From positions 1-29,813 of the IMG/VR virus record IMGVR_UViG_3300009149_000185: 29,813 bases of DNA; one strand, written 5' to 3'. Numbering within the stretch: the stretch's first letter is position 1; each line of letters starts with the position of its first letter. Of this stretch, positions 1 through 8,882 are shown in pieces. This DNA is from a virus. Position numbers and translations under genes: made by a program. Under the pieces are notes generated by a model, which did no database searches, was not told the DNA's origin, and saw only the letters and a program-made list of their open reading frames with translations.

Positions 1-999
1 GATGCGGTTAACAACCATGAGTGGGTCCGCGAAAACACTGACATTAATACCTTGCATCAGGAAGTTATGGGTTGCTTTGACAATATCAATGATAACTCTA
101 TCTGAAAATGTCTCATTACCACTTCTATTTTGAAGATGAATACCACCCTTAAACCATTTGTCTCCTTCTTCCCACTCGATGACTGGTATTTCTGCCACAC
201 CTAGACCACCTGCAGAGAAGATATAGTTTGTATTGTCTGCTGAGTTTTGGGTATCACCAAACGCTACATTAATAATCTCACCCTCAACAGATGCTGCATC
301 CGGATAATCTACATGTCTGGTCCATATACCAGTATTAATAACCCATATTCCATGCTCTGAAGCATCCACCTGATCCTTAACCAATACAGTATCACCAGCA
401 GTTGCTGCGAATCCATCAATAGTTTGAGTACCAATCAATGAGATTGCTTCTGTTGTTGCAACTGTCACAGACACGTCAGCATAGATTGCTTTGTACATAC
501 CATACCAAGCACAACCACTAATACTGAAAACTAGGTTATGTGAGTTGAATGACAATAGATCTGTATTACCGCTAAACTGAACATCTAATTCAATGAAATC
601 ATCTTCATAGATTACAGTTGTACAGTCAATACTATATTGTTTTTGGTTATGATCTTCATCTTCAGGAATCTCTATGATTTCTAGTTGTGAACCGTTGATC
701 TTAACACTGACTCTATAACTAATTCCCTCTAGTAAGAATACTGGAAGTTTAACAGCGATGCCTGAGAGTTGAAAATCCAATGGTGCATAGAAACTATCAT
801 ATACTGTATTGTAATTACCGTCACTTGCAATCTCTCTGATCTGTGGCGATACGTCATCTGTTGCATATGGATCATATTCAGAAAGTCTAATTGTCTCTGC
901 TGGCGTAGGTATTCCAGACCAATGACCATGTGTGGTAATGGTGAACCGGTTCGCCTGTCTCCAAGGTTGGATTGTGTTTTCGTCTTCTTGTGCTGACAT
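1..999 (-). CDS. Phage tail fibre-like protein, C-terminus beyond the window edge
   Basis: The frame is open from an ATG at 999 to the window edge, giving 333 codons with no stop, so the C-terminus is missing. The start has a Shine-Dalgarno AAGGAAT close upstream. Around residues 199-225 there is the motif GDTVLVKDQVDASEHGIWV followed by a TRHVDYPDA stretch. This matches a small beta-rich module common in phage tail fibres and host-specificity proteins (consensus GDRVLVKDQ-x-NGIYV, then W-T-R). The N-terminal 190 residues are not recognised. The gene is the last visible one of a run of probable fibre genes downstream of the baseplate genes, 11 nt after its neighbour. I infer a role in the distal tail or fibre, possibly receptor contact. 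The start and frame are clear; the specific role is not. Confidence 0.75.
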   Translation of the reverse strand, partial: MSAQEDENTIQPWRQANRFTITTHGHWSGIPTPAETIRLSEYDPYATDDVSPQIREIASDGNYNTVYDSFYAPLDFQLSGIAVKLPVFLLEGISYRVSVKINGSQLEIIEIPEDEDHNQKQYSIDCTTVIYEDDFIELDVQFSGNTDLLSFNSHNLVFSISGCAWYGMYKAIYADVSVTVATTEAISLIGTQTIDGFAATAGDTVLVKDQVDASEHGIWVINTGIWTRHVDYPDAASVEGEIINVAFGDTQNSADNTNYIFSAGGLGVAEIPVIEWEEGDKWFKGGIHLQNRSGNETFSDRVIIDIVKATHNFLMQGINVSVFADPLMVVNRI

Positions 1000-1010
1000 G
1001 TTATTCCTTT

Positions 1011-1637
1011 TTATTGAGTAGTGTCACACTCCAACGCCCAACCAACGACAAATACTTTCAACCCATACGCGTTGCCTTCGGCATATTGTATGCCCATGCG
1101 AATAATAGAATTCGCCTGGATGGTATAATCGAATGGATCTAGTTCGCATGATTGACCAGTGTTAACCATGTATAGATCTGTATTCGCCAAAGCGTTGCTT
1201 ATCAATTTCTCACCCGAAATAACTGTCACTGGGCAATTCAAACTTGATGGTTGACTCGTATCGACGTTGCATATGTTTGTAGGATCATTCTCAAGACTAT
1301 CTCCGAAGTCCCACACGTTTACCTTCACACAACCATAAGTAGATGGTTGATGCAAACAAATCTTAATCTTTTCTACCCATAGATCATATGCTGGTGATTT
1401 CATTTGATAGAAACATAGATCAGACTTGTGGTCTAGATTTGTACTATTGGGTTTAGGATAAACTACCCAATCATACGTTCTCATATCTGCTCTAGGAATC
1501 AATGCCTTTTGTTCCTGAGTGAAGTCGAGTTTAGTATCATTCGGTGTTGCACCTTGTAATATATACTTGCGCCAGTTATCTGTAAGAGTATCTGGTATAT
1601 TTACATACTGTGCTGTTACATTTGGGTTACTTGACAT
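1011..1637 (-). CDS. Hypothetical virion-associated protein (208 aa)
   Basis: I do not recognise this 208-residue protein. It has no signal peptide or membrane segment. It contains six cysteines spread through its C-terminal two thirds (for example LCFYQM, KICLHQ, YGCVKV, ICNVD, LNCPV and SCELD) and is rich in Asn, Thr and aromatic residues, as is usual for beta-structured phage fibre proteins. It lies 8 nt downstream of the LamG-like fibre gene and 11 nt upstream of the partial fibre gene, in the same direction, so the three are probably co-transcribed. Upstream of its ATG is TAGGATAAAAT, a plausible ribosome binding site. Its position suggests a fibre component or fibre-associated factor. 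That is context inference only. Confidence 0.6.
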   Translation of the reverse strand: MSSNPNVTAQYVNIPDTLTDNWRKYILQGATPNDTKLDFTQEQKALIPRADMRTYDWVVYPKPNSTNLDHKSDLCFYQMKSPAYDLWVEKIKICLHQPSTYGCVKVNVWDFGDSLENDPTNICNVDTSQPSSLNCPVTVISGEKLISNALANTDLYMVNTGQSCELDPFDYTIQANSIIRMGIQYAEGNAYGLKVFVVGWALECDTTQ

Positions 1638-1645
1638 ATTTTATC

Positions 1646-2974
1646 CTATGGAATATAGAAATCACCTAGACCATTGTTCCAGATTGAGGTCAATGCACTA
1701 TCACTAAAGACTTCTTTACTGATTCCAGTTTCAGCAATGAATCCAAATGGTTTAGGTTGCTCTCTATAAGAGTCTCTACCACTCGCAATCTTGTAGTGTT
1801 CATTACCTACATAGAATGTAGTATCGTTGATTGGAGTTAAACCTCTATTCGGAAGATTAACTTCACCAACCTTGCTATTATTGAAGAACATCTCAACGTT
1901 TTTAGTATCGTAACTGAGTCTCAATACAACTAAGTTCCATGACTCTGCCAAACCCGCTGTACTTTCTCTGTCTACATCTATTGCAACATTGGAAGTAAGA
2001 TCAATAATACTTCCATTGTCGTTAATTTGAAATACAAGGTAGGTCTGCCAACTAATCTTCTCTAATTTCAATCGGTAAGATCTATCAGATGTACCACCAA
2101 CTGCCGCCCACTTAGACAATAGAGTCCAGTAATTCAAAGATGGATCAATCGCATCACTGTCAATGATATTAAACCACTGCCAGATCGTAAACTGACCTTC
2201 TCTCAAGTCCAAATTACCATCCTGATCTCTCTCATGTATAAACCCAATGTTCTTATTATATAGTGTTGGTAATGAGTTATCAGGATGCAATGCAGTTTGA
2301 TCTACATGTGCATCACCTATGGCATCTCTTGAAAGCAAAACACCAGTGGATCTTCTATTAGAGAGATCATTCTTCCCAGCGTAGTCTTCAATCTTCTCAT
2401 CCACAATAGAATTCATACCCCATAGTGCAGCAATTTCATATTGATTGAGATAGAAGTCACTATAACCACCGGCGCAATTACCAAATATGATTGTCCATTC
2501 ACCCACTATGGTCATCCAACTCTGAAATACAAAGTCGGTCTCCAAAGCAACACGCGAGAACATTACGCTATTGAAAAACAAACCCCACTCTAGTATGTTC
2601 TTACCTAACATAGTAGAAAGATTGTTTCTATCAAATTCAAATGTGAACTTGATTGATCTTGATGCAGGATAGGAATGTCCAGTAACATTGATTGCTGCTT
2701 GGGTATGGTTACCATCAATTGCATGAGAACTCTCAAGTGATTCAAACTTAGTCCAATTGTATCCAGTTTGAGCAGGTGTCTCTACGAAGTTATCTCCCCA
2801 TGAAGACATGCGGACTTCTGTTTGATTTATATCACCACCTAAACCTAAAACAGCGATGTGTGAAGAATTCTTAACAACAAGATTCTTATGTCCAACTTCT
2901 TGACCAGTGGTCTTCTCGTATAGACGCAATCTACCTTTGGCAAAGACTTCGCAATTTTCCACAATTCTCGACAT
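1646..2974 (-). CDS. Fibre or appendage protein with a C-terminal LamG/ConA-like lectin domain
   Basis: This is a 442-residue protein. Its C-terminal half (about residues 215-440) has the pattern of a laminin-G/concanavalin-A-like jelly roll: FTIWQWFN, WTLLSKWAA, RSYRLKLEK, YLVFQINDNG, WNLVVLRLSYD, VEMFFNNSKVGE, TFYVGNEH, FGFIAETGISKEVFSD, and a closing SIWNNGLGDF. In phages such domains bind glycans or serve as trimeric fibre tips. The N-terminal 210 residues (starting RIVENCEVFAKGRLRLYEKT) are not recognised and may attach the protein to the baseplate. A late-promoter-like AT motif overlaps the end of the preceding gene 19 nt upstream of the start, so this gene probably heads its own fibre transcript. 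A role in host recognition is inferred. Confidence 0.75.
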   Translation of the reverse strand: MSRIVENCEVFAKGRLRLYEKTTGQEVGHKNLVVKNSSHIAVLGLGGDINQTEVRMSSWGDNFVETPAQTGYNWTKFESLESSHAIDGNHTQAAINVTGHSYPASRSIKFTFEFDRNNLSTMLGKNILEWGLFFNSVMFSRVALETDFVFQSWMTIVGEWTIIFGNCAGGYSDFYLNQYEIAALWGMNSIVDEKIEDYAGKNDLSNRRSTGVLLSRDAIGDAHVDQTALHPDNSLPTLYNKNIGFIHERDQDGNLDLREGQFTIWQWFNIIDSDAIDPSLNYWTLLSKWAAVGGTSDRSYRLKLEKISWQTYLVFQINDNGSIIDLTSNVAIDVDRESTAGLAESWNLVVLRLSYDTKNVEMFFNNSKVGEVNLPNRGLTPINDTTFYVGNEHYKIASGRDSYREQPKPFGFIAETGISKEVFSDSALTSIWNNGLGDFYIP

Positions 2975-2992
2975 ACTATCCCCTATCTTTCT

Positions 2993-3004
2993 TATTTATT
3001 TATG
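2993..3004 (-). promoter_or_regulatory. Late-promoter-like motif upstream of the fibre operon
   Basis: On the minus strand the bases read CATAAATAAATA, two overlapping copies of the NNTAAATA motif, ending 18 nt before the fibre-gene ATG at 2974. It overlaps the stop codon of the 1051-residue wedge gene. It resembles the T4 late promoter TATAAATA. AT-rich DNA makes single hits weak; the support comes from the same motif recurring at other operon heads. Confidence 0.5.
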
Positions 3005-6000
3005 TAAGACTAATCTTTGCTGCAGGAACATCATAAACTTCCCAAGGTTCCTTAGATTCTGCCGGAACTAACGTTGGTACGGTTGAACCGTCATCGACAA
3101 TAACCATTGGGAATGTTGAACCGTCATCGATCAAGTCTGTTGTATAGAATTGACCAATAGGGTTACATTCGTCATACTCAACCACCTGCTTATAAACTTC
3201 TTCATCAATAGCATCAACCCAATTAGATATAGTTGATTCAATATCATCTTGTAGATACTGAACGTGAAAATGAATGCCCCAGTTATATCTAAGAATCCCA
3301 TTAGATCCCCAAGGAACGAACTGTTGGAATCTATCATATAAGTTTATACGAATCTTGGTACGAACGCGCATTGGTATAGTATTACCTTCATCGTAGTAAT
3401 ACTCGAACCAGTCACAATTCCATCGACATACATCTTGGTATCCCGAGAACCTGTCTCTAGTTCTCTCTACATTATTCACAGCAACTTTAGTTGGCACGCC
3501 AATAAGATTCGGATCTGGAATACGATTAACAACATCATAGAAGATTGTCATTGCTTCGAAGTCATAGACATAGAGAATATCTCGTTGTCTGTTACAATCA
3601 CAATTGACATCTCCTGGAGAACCATCAATGCGCATGAAGAGGTTATCTTGCATCTTCAGAATCGATTGTTCTTTGAGTGTCTTCTCGGCACCTGTGACTG
3701 GGAACTCTACTGTCAATACATCTGGTTCTGATCCCGCTTCGATCTTTTGATTTGTATATCCCATATCAATTTTGGCGGCGAGATTATCTGAGTTAGTATT
3801 GATTGGAGTGTATCTCTCAAGAGTTGCTTTGAAAGCAGACACTTCTTCATCTATAATCTCAACACCATCATCGTCATTGATACGGTAGTATGGTTGATAC
3901 TCTCTCGTCACATTCCGGAGATCAACATCGTACTGAATATTCATATCATTGGTACGGATACCGAGAGGTAGATTGTATCCGGTATTTTCCATGATAATTG
4001 CCATGGATCCGATTCCACTATTCTTAGAATCAGATGCATATACAATGATGTGTTTATCTGTGAAGTCTACTGAGCGTACCACGATCTTAGAATTTTGATA
4101 AGGATAACTTCTCAGAATGCGACTCAAGTCTGCAATATCCGTCTCTGGAGTAAACTCATCCATTTTAACAGACATGATCTTGATTCGATTATCTATATTA
4201 CTCTTGAATGTGTATAGAACAACTGGATCACTTCCGAAGGTCTCGATAGAGTTACTATCCACAGAGTACACGTCAGTGAATGCGTTTATATCCAAAACAA
4301 TATTGCTTAGTTTGAATTGAAACATCCCGCCAGATTTCTCATAAGGTGTAATCATTGAGTTGTCATCTGCATCTACGTAATCGAACTCTGGAGTATTCAT
4401 GATTAACATCGTACGATCAATGTAGTAATGATTACTAGATGTGTTTGTTAGACTAGGAATCTCGTTATTCTTTTCCCAGTAGTTGAAGTTTCCGTTCCAT
4501 ACCAACACATCATCGACGGTCCAGATTGAAACACCATTTAGTGGTGTGGTTCCAGCAACAGAGACCTTCCAATAATCACCATGGTTGTAACCTTGAGGTG
4601 CTGCAGGTTCTGAACCCCCGCTTGCATCCCAATACCCCTTGAATGTGTAATAGTTGTCTTCCCATATTGTTGACTTCTCAAGACTCATAATATCAAAGAC
4701 AGTCTTAACGTCGCCCCAATCTGCAGAGACGCTTTTATTCATCTCTTCTTTTTGTAGAGATGTCAAGACTCTTTCTTGTAATACATACTTGTCGTAATTG
4801 TTATTAGTCAGTTTCTCAATAATGTTGTAATAGAATCCATTAGTTTCTGGTTCGTAGTTATAACCATCTCTCGCTACAATCAATACCTTATTTATTGGAT
4901 AGACGAATCCTCCCAGACCATCAGGTTGCTTGGTTTGGTAGTCTACAACATATGAGTAAACGAGTTTAGTATCTTCTTTATCGAAGTTATATGTCGTAGC
5001 ATCTTCTGCATATAGATCAATCCATATATAATCTAGACTGACATACTTATCAATGCGAGGATATGCCGTTCTTGAATTATATGATAGTTCATCATAAGAA
5101 ATACCCATTCCACGACGGATGGTTTGGAAGATCGTTCTATCTCTCGATACATCATGTTGGAATCGAATAAGATTATACTCGAAATCGGCGAAGGTGTCTG
5201 GATTCTCAATCTTCTCAACGAAGTAGAGATTGTGGTTATGATACTCGTCCAGAGGGTCTCTGACATTTATGACCTTTGGGATGAACTTTACATCCTCATA
5301 TGTAGTCTCAGGTGTAGGTGTCACGTACTCATAGTTCGCATTATAAAGGTCTGTGGCGTCTTTATAAAATGATAAGACAGTATCTTGTCTAAGTGCATAA
5401 TAGTTGTCATCAATCTTATGGATTGACGTAACGTTACTATCGATAAGATACCAATCATCTCTATCTTTGCGCGAGATAAATACGTATTTCCCTGCCTGTG
5501 TAATCTTATGTGTATCTAGTTCGAAGTAATCCTTGATTGTCTTATTACTAAGTGCGTCATAATTATTAAGAAGAACCTCTTCGCTGATACCAACACGATA
5601 AGAAGAGAACCGTTCAAGTCTTCTACCTTCTGAATCAGAGGTGTCATACTCTAGAACACCATCAAACATCTTTTCGTATGTGGATGCTGGACTATAGAAT
5701 TCAAAGATGCGTTCAATAAGACTCTTAACACCTTTGGACTTATGAAGATCGCCGGCATTCATGGTGAAGAACTTATAAGATGGAATGATCTCATCTCTGA
5801 TAAACTCTTCAACGTTAGGAATCTCTGTGCCTAGTTCTCTTTCTCTAAACTGACGAATGAGAAGTGCGATTGTATCCTTGAAGTGATCCGTATCCAGATA
5901 TAGTGCAGATTGCTCTAGAAGGAAATCAATATCTACTGCACCATCATTAGTGTTTAGATAATCTTGGAAACTAGAATCACCATCGATATCATAAGTGTTT

Positions 6001-6155
6001 GTAACTTTGATCTCTTGTACTCTAAGATAAATTTTATCAAACATATCGGCCAATGCTCTAAGAACATCGTCGTACTGTGGATTGTCTTGCAGGAATACCA
6101 AAGATTGATTTGTGGCATCCTTTAAGAATTCATAGAAGTTGTATGATTGAACCAT
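3000..6155 (-). CDS. Large baseplate wedge protein (gp7/gpI-like position) with an inserted fibre-type domain
   Basis: This 1051-residue protein is encoded directly downstream of the gp6-like gene, where T4-type phages carry wedge protein gp7 (1032 residues in T4) and simpler myoviruses carry gpI. The N-terminal 160 residues are helical. They end in KSKGVKSLIERIFEFYSPAS (about 139-158), which resembles the GT-x-KG-x-x-x-L-x-x-LF helix of gpI-type tail proteins. Residues about 503-562 (FKGYWDASGGSEPAAP, then GDYWKVSVAGT, then WTVDDVLVWNGNFNYWEK) match a module usually found in phage fibres, so they look like a surface insertion. Near the C-terminus there is a DDGSTFP/DDGSTVP duplication, and a CDCNR motif lies near residue 850. 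The probable role is outer wedge assembly or a fibre socket. Assignment to gp7 rests on order and size. Confidence 0.75.
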   Translation of the reverse strand: MVQSYNFYEFLKDATNQSLVFLQDNPQYDDVLRALADMFDKIYLRVQEIKVTNTYDIDGDSSFQDYLNTNDGAVDIDFLLEQSALYLDTDHFKDTIALLIRQFRERELGTEIPNVEEFIRDEIIPSYKFFTMNAGDLHKSKGVKSLIERIFEFYSPASTYEKMFDGVLEYDTSDSEGRRLERFSSYRVGISEEVLLNNYDALSNKTIKDYFELDTHKITQAGKYVFISRKDRDDWYLIDSNVTSIHKIDDNYYALRQDTVLSFYKDATDLYNANYEYVTPTPETTYEDVKFIPKVINVRDPLDEYHNHNLYFVEKIENPDTFADFEYNLIRFQHDVSRDRTIFQTIRRGMGISYDELSYNSRTAYPRIDKYVSLDYIWIDLYAEDATTYNFDKEDTKLVYSYVVDYQTKQPDGLGGFVYPINKVLIVARDGYNYEPETNGFYYNIIEKLTNNNYDKYVLQERVLTSLQKEEMNKSVSADWGDVKTVFDIMSLEKSTIWEDNYYTFKGYWDASGGSEPAAPQGYNHGDYWKVSVAGTTPLNGVSIWTVDDVLVWNGNFNYWEKNNEIPSLTNTSSNHYYIDRTMLIMNTPEFDYVDADDNSMITPYEKSGGMFQFKLSNIVLDINAFTDVYSVDSNSIETFGSDPVVLYTFKSNIDNRIKIMSVKMDEFTPETDIADLSRILRSYPYQNSKIVVRSVDFTDKHIIVYASDSKNSGIGSMAIIMENTGYNLPLGIRTNDMNIQYDVDLRNVTREYQPYYRINDDDGVEIIDEEVSAFKATLERYTPINTNSDNLAAKIDMGYTNQKIEAGSEPDVLTVEFPVTGAEKTLKEQSILKMQDNLFMRIDGSPGDVNCDCNRQRDILYVYDFEAMTIFYDVVNRIPDPNLIGVPTKVAVNNVERTRDRFSGYQDVCRWNCDWFEYYYDEGNTIPMRVRTKIRINLYDRFQQFVPWGSNGILRYNWGIHFHVQYLQDDIESTISNWVDAIDEEVYKQVVEYDECNPIGQFYTTDLIDDGSTFPMVIVDDGSTVPTLVPAESKEPWEVYDVPAAKISLT

Positions 6156-6177
6156 AGTTTATCCCAATAATAGAAAA

Positions 6178-6185
6178 TATTTAAA
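6178..6185 (-). promoter_or_regulatory. Late-promoter-like motif upstream of the large wedge gene
   Basis: Minus-strand TTTAAATA ends 22 nt before the ATG at 6155, within the 78-nt gap after the gp6-like gene. It is the same NNTAAATA pattern as at other operon heads. The gap contains no convincing terminator hairpin. Confidence 0.4.
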
Positions 6186-6233
6186 TTGTTCTTTTGTGTT
6201 ATTAATATCAAATCTTTCTTCTGGAAACAGGTA

Positions 6234-8444
6234 TTAGAGTTGGATTTTTCCTAAAATAGGGAACTCTGAGTCAAGAAGTTGATAATCACCCAACTCATCA
6301 ATACGTGCGGCAACTTCAGGACTACGTGGTGTCAAAACTACTCTTGCTCTGTCGACCCCAGGTACATCGTTTATTATATTGTTGAAGTCTACGGTGTTGA
6401 GTCTGCCACCCAATTCATTCTCACTTGGTAGGAATGCATTTACAATCTCAGTTCTGATTGAGTTGGTGACTTCTTCTGTAGAGATGATACTTGTTTCGTC
6501 CTTCTTAAATACAACACGAACATCGAATGTTTGATAAATTGGTGCTACAATGTGGTTACGTACTGTGACCATCTTGATTACATCCATATCCTCAAGGATC
6601 TGTTCTTTAGTCTCGACGTTCAAGTAACCACCATTCTCAGGCACCGGTACTACAAACACATCATTAGAGTTGAAACAGTTATCCGGATACACTCTAACGT
6701 CACCAATAATAAGTTGTGAATTAGGTTGAACAAACACAGTTGCTAGAATATCAGCAATACCATTAGATGCATCAAGTTCCGTATCGTCTAGAAGGAAGAC
6801 ACCCTTCACAACGTACCAACCTTTGACATCACCTTGACGATCACAGCAACAAGTCTCTGCAAGATAACCTTCTGTGTTGAATATGAATGAATCATATCGA
6901 GTGAAACACTTTTGTCCATTGATATAAAGATCTAGATTATCTTTAGTTACTGCAGGATATTGACCTGTTGATGGATCTTGATTAGGATTAAGAACTTCAA
7001 CTTCGAAATGAACTACTGTACAGCATTCAGTGTTACCTAGGATTGAAACAGTTTGGTTGAGCAAGGAATCTCTATTATCATCACATGCTCTCGACGTATC
7101 AACATAAAGACCTGATGTTGTACCAAAGTTAAGCAAACTACCAACTACAACATCAGCGCCATCTAAATCTGGTGTTGGAAGAACATCATCTTCCTCTACA
7201 GTATATAGTTCGTAGAATCCACGGTAATCCCAGTCGGTAGGAATCTTCTTTTGATCGTCATAACCAGCAATAGATGTTAAGACGTAATCTGCCCACACTG
7301 GATTTGTAATAACATTTTGACATGGTGACGGTAGAAGACCGGCAGTAACCGCTTCTTCATAATTGAATGCTGCAGCATCAACAACGAATGGATACTCACC
7401 TAGTACGAACCACTTGTAATCGAAATTATTGACTAAGCGATTCTGCATACCGAAGTATAGAGGAGCAAATTTCTTGATGCGTGATAGAGTCTCGGTATTA
7501 ATACCTTCAGAACTAGCATTCGATTGAGTGATTGAGAATTGACCTTGGATAGTATCGAGTGGATCTTCTGGATTTACAAAATAGATTGAATCTGAAAGTT
7601 CATCAATTGAATTCGCATCAATCTGCCCAGACGATCCTAATGTCGCAAGATACTCAACTCTGATCTTACGTCCCGCTGCAGGGACTGCACCGAAGTTACC
7701 TTCAGCAAACATGATTTCTAAAAGACCTTTAGGGTTGATATAAGGTACATAAATCTTAGATTCAGGACCACCATAAAACCAAGTGAGAACACTCTCCCAC
7801 TTCTCTTCTGATGATTGATCATTAAGAACATAGACATCAACACTTTTAGTATCAACAAATGGATTCGGAATCTCAAAACTCTGAAGTTCTGTACCATCAC
7901 TTGTAAACTCAATAGATAGTGGCACACCCTGCGCCAACTCTAAAGATACCACATTTGGATCTGATCCATCATCCGTAGCAGGATCTTTGATTGTCATAAC
8001 ACTATCTGTGGTATTAGTGAATACCAAAGACTTATTACGATCATTTGACTTACGTGTAGAGAATCGAACATTCTTAGGAATTACAGCAGTCCAACCAAAG
8101 TATGGATCGATATTTTCATCAATTCCCATACCATCAAAATCTGGTGTAACTGTTATAGATACCCGCGAACCTTGGAATCCATGTGCTTTATAACCAACAA
8201 GGTTACCCAACATGTTACCAGTTTCATACAGACTACATGTGTTGATATACTGCTCATTAGTCATAGAGTTAATATAGTTACCGAAGATCGCTCCGGTGTA
8301 TGAAAACATATTAACCATTTGACTAAGGAATGATCCCTCAAAGTTTGCATCTTTGAAGGTCTCAGTAGATCGAAGAAACTCAATGAGTCCCTCTTTCAAA
8401 CCTCTGTAGTCGATATCTTTGAAATTAAGTTTTTGCTCTGACAT
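6234..8444 (-). CDS. gp6: Baseplate wedge protein, T4 gp6 / gpJ family
   Basis: This 736-residue protein forms the inner ring of the baseplate wedge. The N-terminus matches T4 gp6 in pattern: LNFKDIDYRGLKEGLIEFLR, then TFKDANFEGSFLSQMVNMF, then NYINSMTNEQYINTCSLYET. In T4 this reads as FDxIDFDTLKxxLKEYLKS and YDFEGSNxSxLVDLL. The C-terminus carries the gpJ-like module, with VRVVFKKDE, then RTEIVNAFL, GGRLNTVDFNNIINDVPGV and DRARVVL. It is longer than T4 gp6 (660 residues). The extra length lies partly in a Cys-rich region near residues 470-535 with ECC and CCCDR clusters. Its ATG has AGGAAA just upstream and follows the gp25 gene by 8 nt. It acts in the phage particle, joining neighbouring wedges around the hub. 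Confidence 0.92.
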   Translation of the reverse strand: MSEQKLNFKDIDYRGLKEGLIEFLRSTETFKDANFEGSFLSQMVNMFSYTGAIFGNYINSMTNEQYINTCSLYETGNMLGNLVGYKAHGFQGSRVSITVTPDFDGMGIDENIDPYFGWTAVIPKNVRFSTRKSNDRNKSLVFTNTTDSVMTIKDPATDDGSDPNVVSLELAQGVPLSIEFTSDGTELQSFEIPNPFVDTKSVDVYVLNDQSSEEKWESVLTWFYGGPESKIYVPYINPKGLLEIMFAEGNFGAVPAAGRKIRVEYLATLGSSGQIDANSIDELSDSIYFVNPEDPLDTIQGQFSITQSNASSEGINTETLSRIKKFAPLYFGMQNRLVNNFDYKWFVLGEYPFVVDAAAFNYEEAVTAGLLPSPCQNVITNPVWADYVLTSIAGYDDQKKIPTDWDYRGFYELYTVEEDDVLPTPDLDGADVVVGSLLNFGTTSGLYVDTSRACDDNRDSLLNQTVSILGNTECCTVVHFEVEVLNPNQDPSTGQYPAVTKDNLDLYINGQKCFTRYDSFIFNTEGYLAETCCCDRQGDVKGWYVVKGVFLLDDTELDASNGIADILATVFVQPNSQLIIGDVRVYPDNCFNSNDVFVVPVPENGGYLNVETKEQILEDMDVIKMVTVRNHIVAPIYQTFDVRVVFKKDETSIISTEEVTNSIRTEIVNAFLPSENELGGRLNTVDFNNIINDVPGVDRARVVLTPRSPEVAARIDELGDYQLLDSEFPILGKIQL

Positions 8445-8452
8445 TCTATTTC

Positions 8453-8869
8453 CTATCTACTAAGATCCTCGAAGGACAATGTCTCATCGAACACTCCTTG
8501 GGTTAATCCATCGTCTAATAGGTATGCTATGGTGACGGTTACTCTGTAGTTATTTATTTGACTCAGATCAATATCGATGGAATTAATAAGTAATTGTGAC
8601 TCAATATCTTTAATTGAGTTCTTAATGCGACTTTCGATCTCATATGAGAGCACTGGAGCAGGAAAAGCGTGCTCAAATACTACACTTTCCATATCCGATC
8701 CAAAATACGGTTCAAAATTCTTATCACCGAAATTAGACATAAGAATAGCATAGATTGACTGGTTAACAGCATCTATATCTTCTTTCATCTTCAAATCGCC
8801 CGTGTCGTCCAACGAGAAATCCCATGGAATATCGCGACGAAATGCGTATGGAACCTTTTTAGAGGTCAT
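8453..8869 (-). CDS. gp25: Baseplate wedge protein gp25 (lysozyme-like fold, inactive)
   Basis: This 138-residue protein matches the gp25 family in length (T4 gp25 is 132) and pattern. The start is AFRRDIPWDFSLDDTGDLKM (the family reads D-ind-FxxxxxTGDI), followed by a helix DIDAVNQSIYAILMSNFGD. Next comes the family pattern R-x2-x-P-x-FGSD here as KNFEPYFGSDMESVVFEHAF. It ends with SIDIDLSQINNYRVTVTIAY. Proteins of this family belong to the T4/P2/T6SS wedge core and bind the sheath initiator and gp6. It lies between the spike gene (13 nt away) and the gp6-like gene (8 nt away), the expected order for a wedge operon. Confidence 0.9.
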   Translation of the reverse strand: MTSKKVPYAFRRDIPWDFSLDDTGDLKMKEDIDAVNQSIYAILMSNFGDKNFEPYFGSDMESVVFEHAFPAPVLSYEIESRIKNSIKDIESQLLINSIDIDLSQINNYRVTVTIAYLLDDGLTQGVFDETLSFEDLSR

Positions 8870-8882
8870 TTTCTATTCCTTT

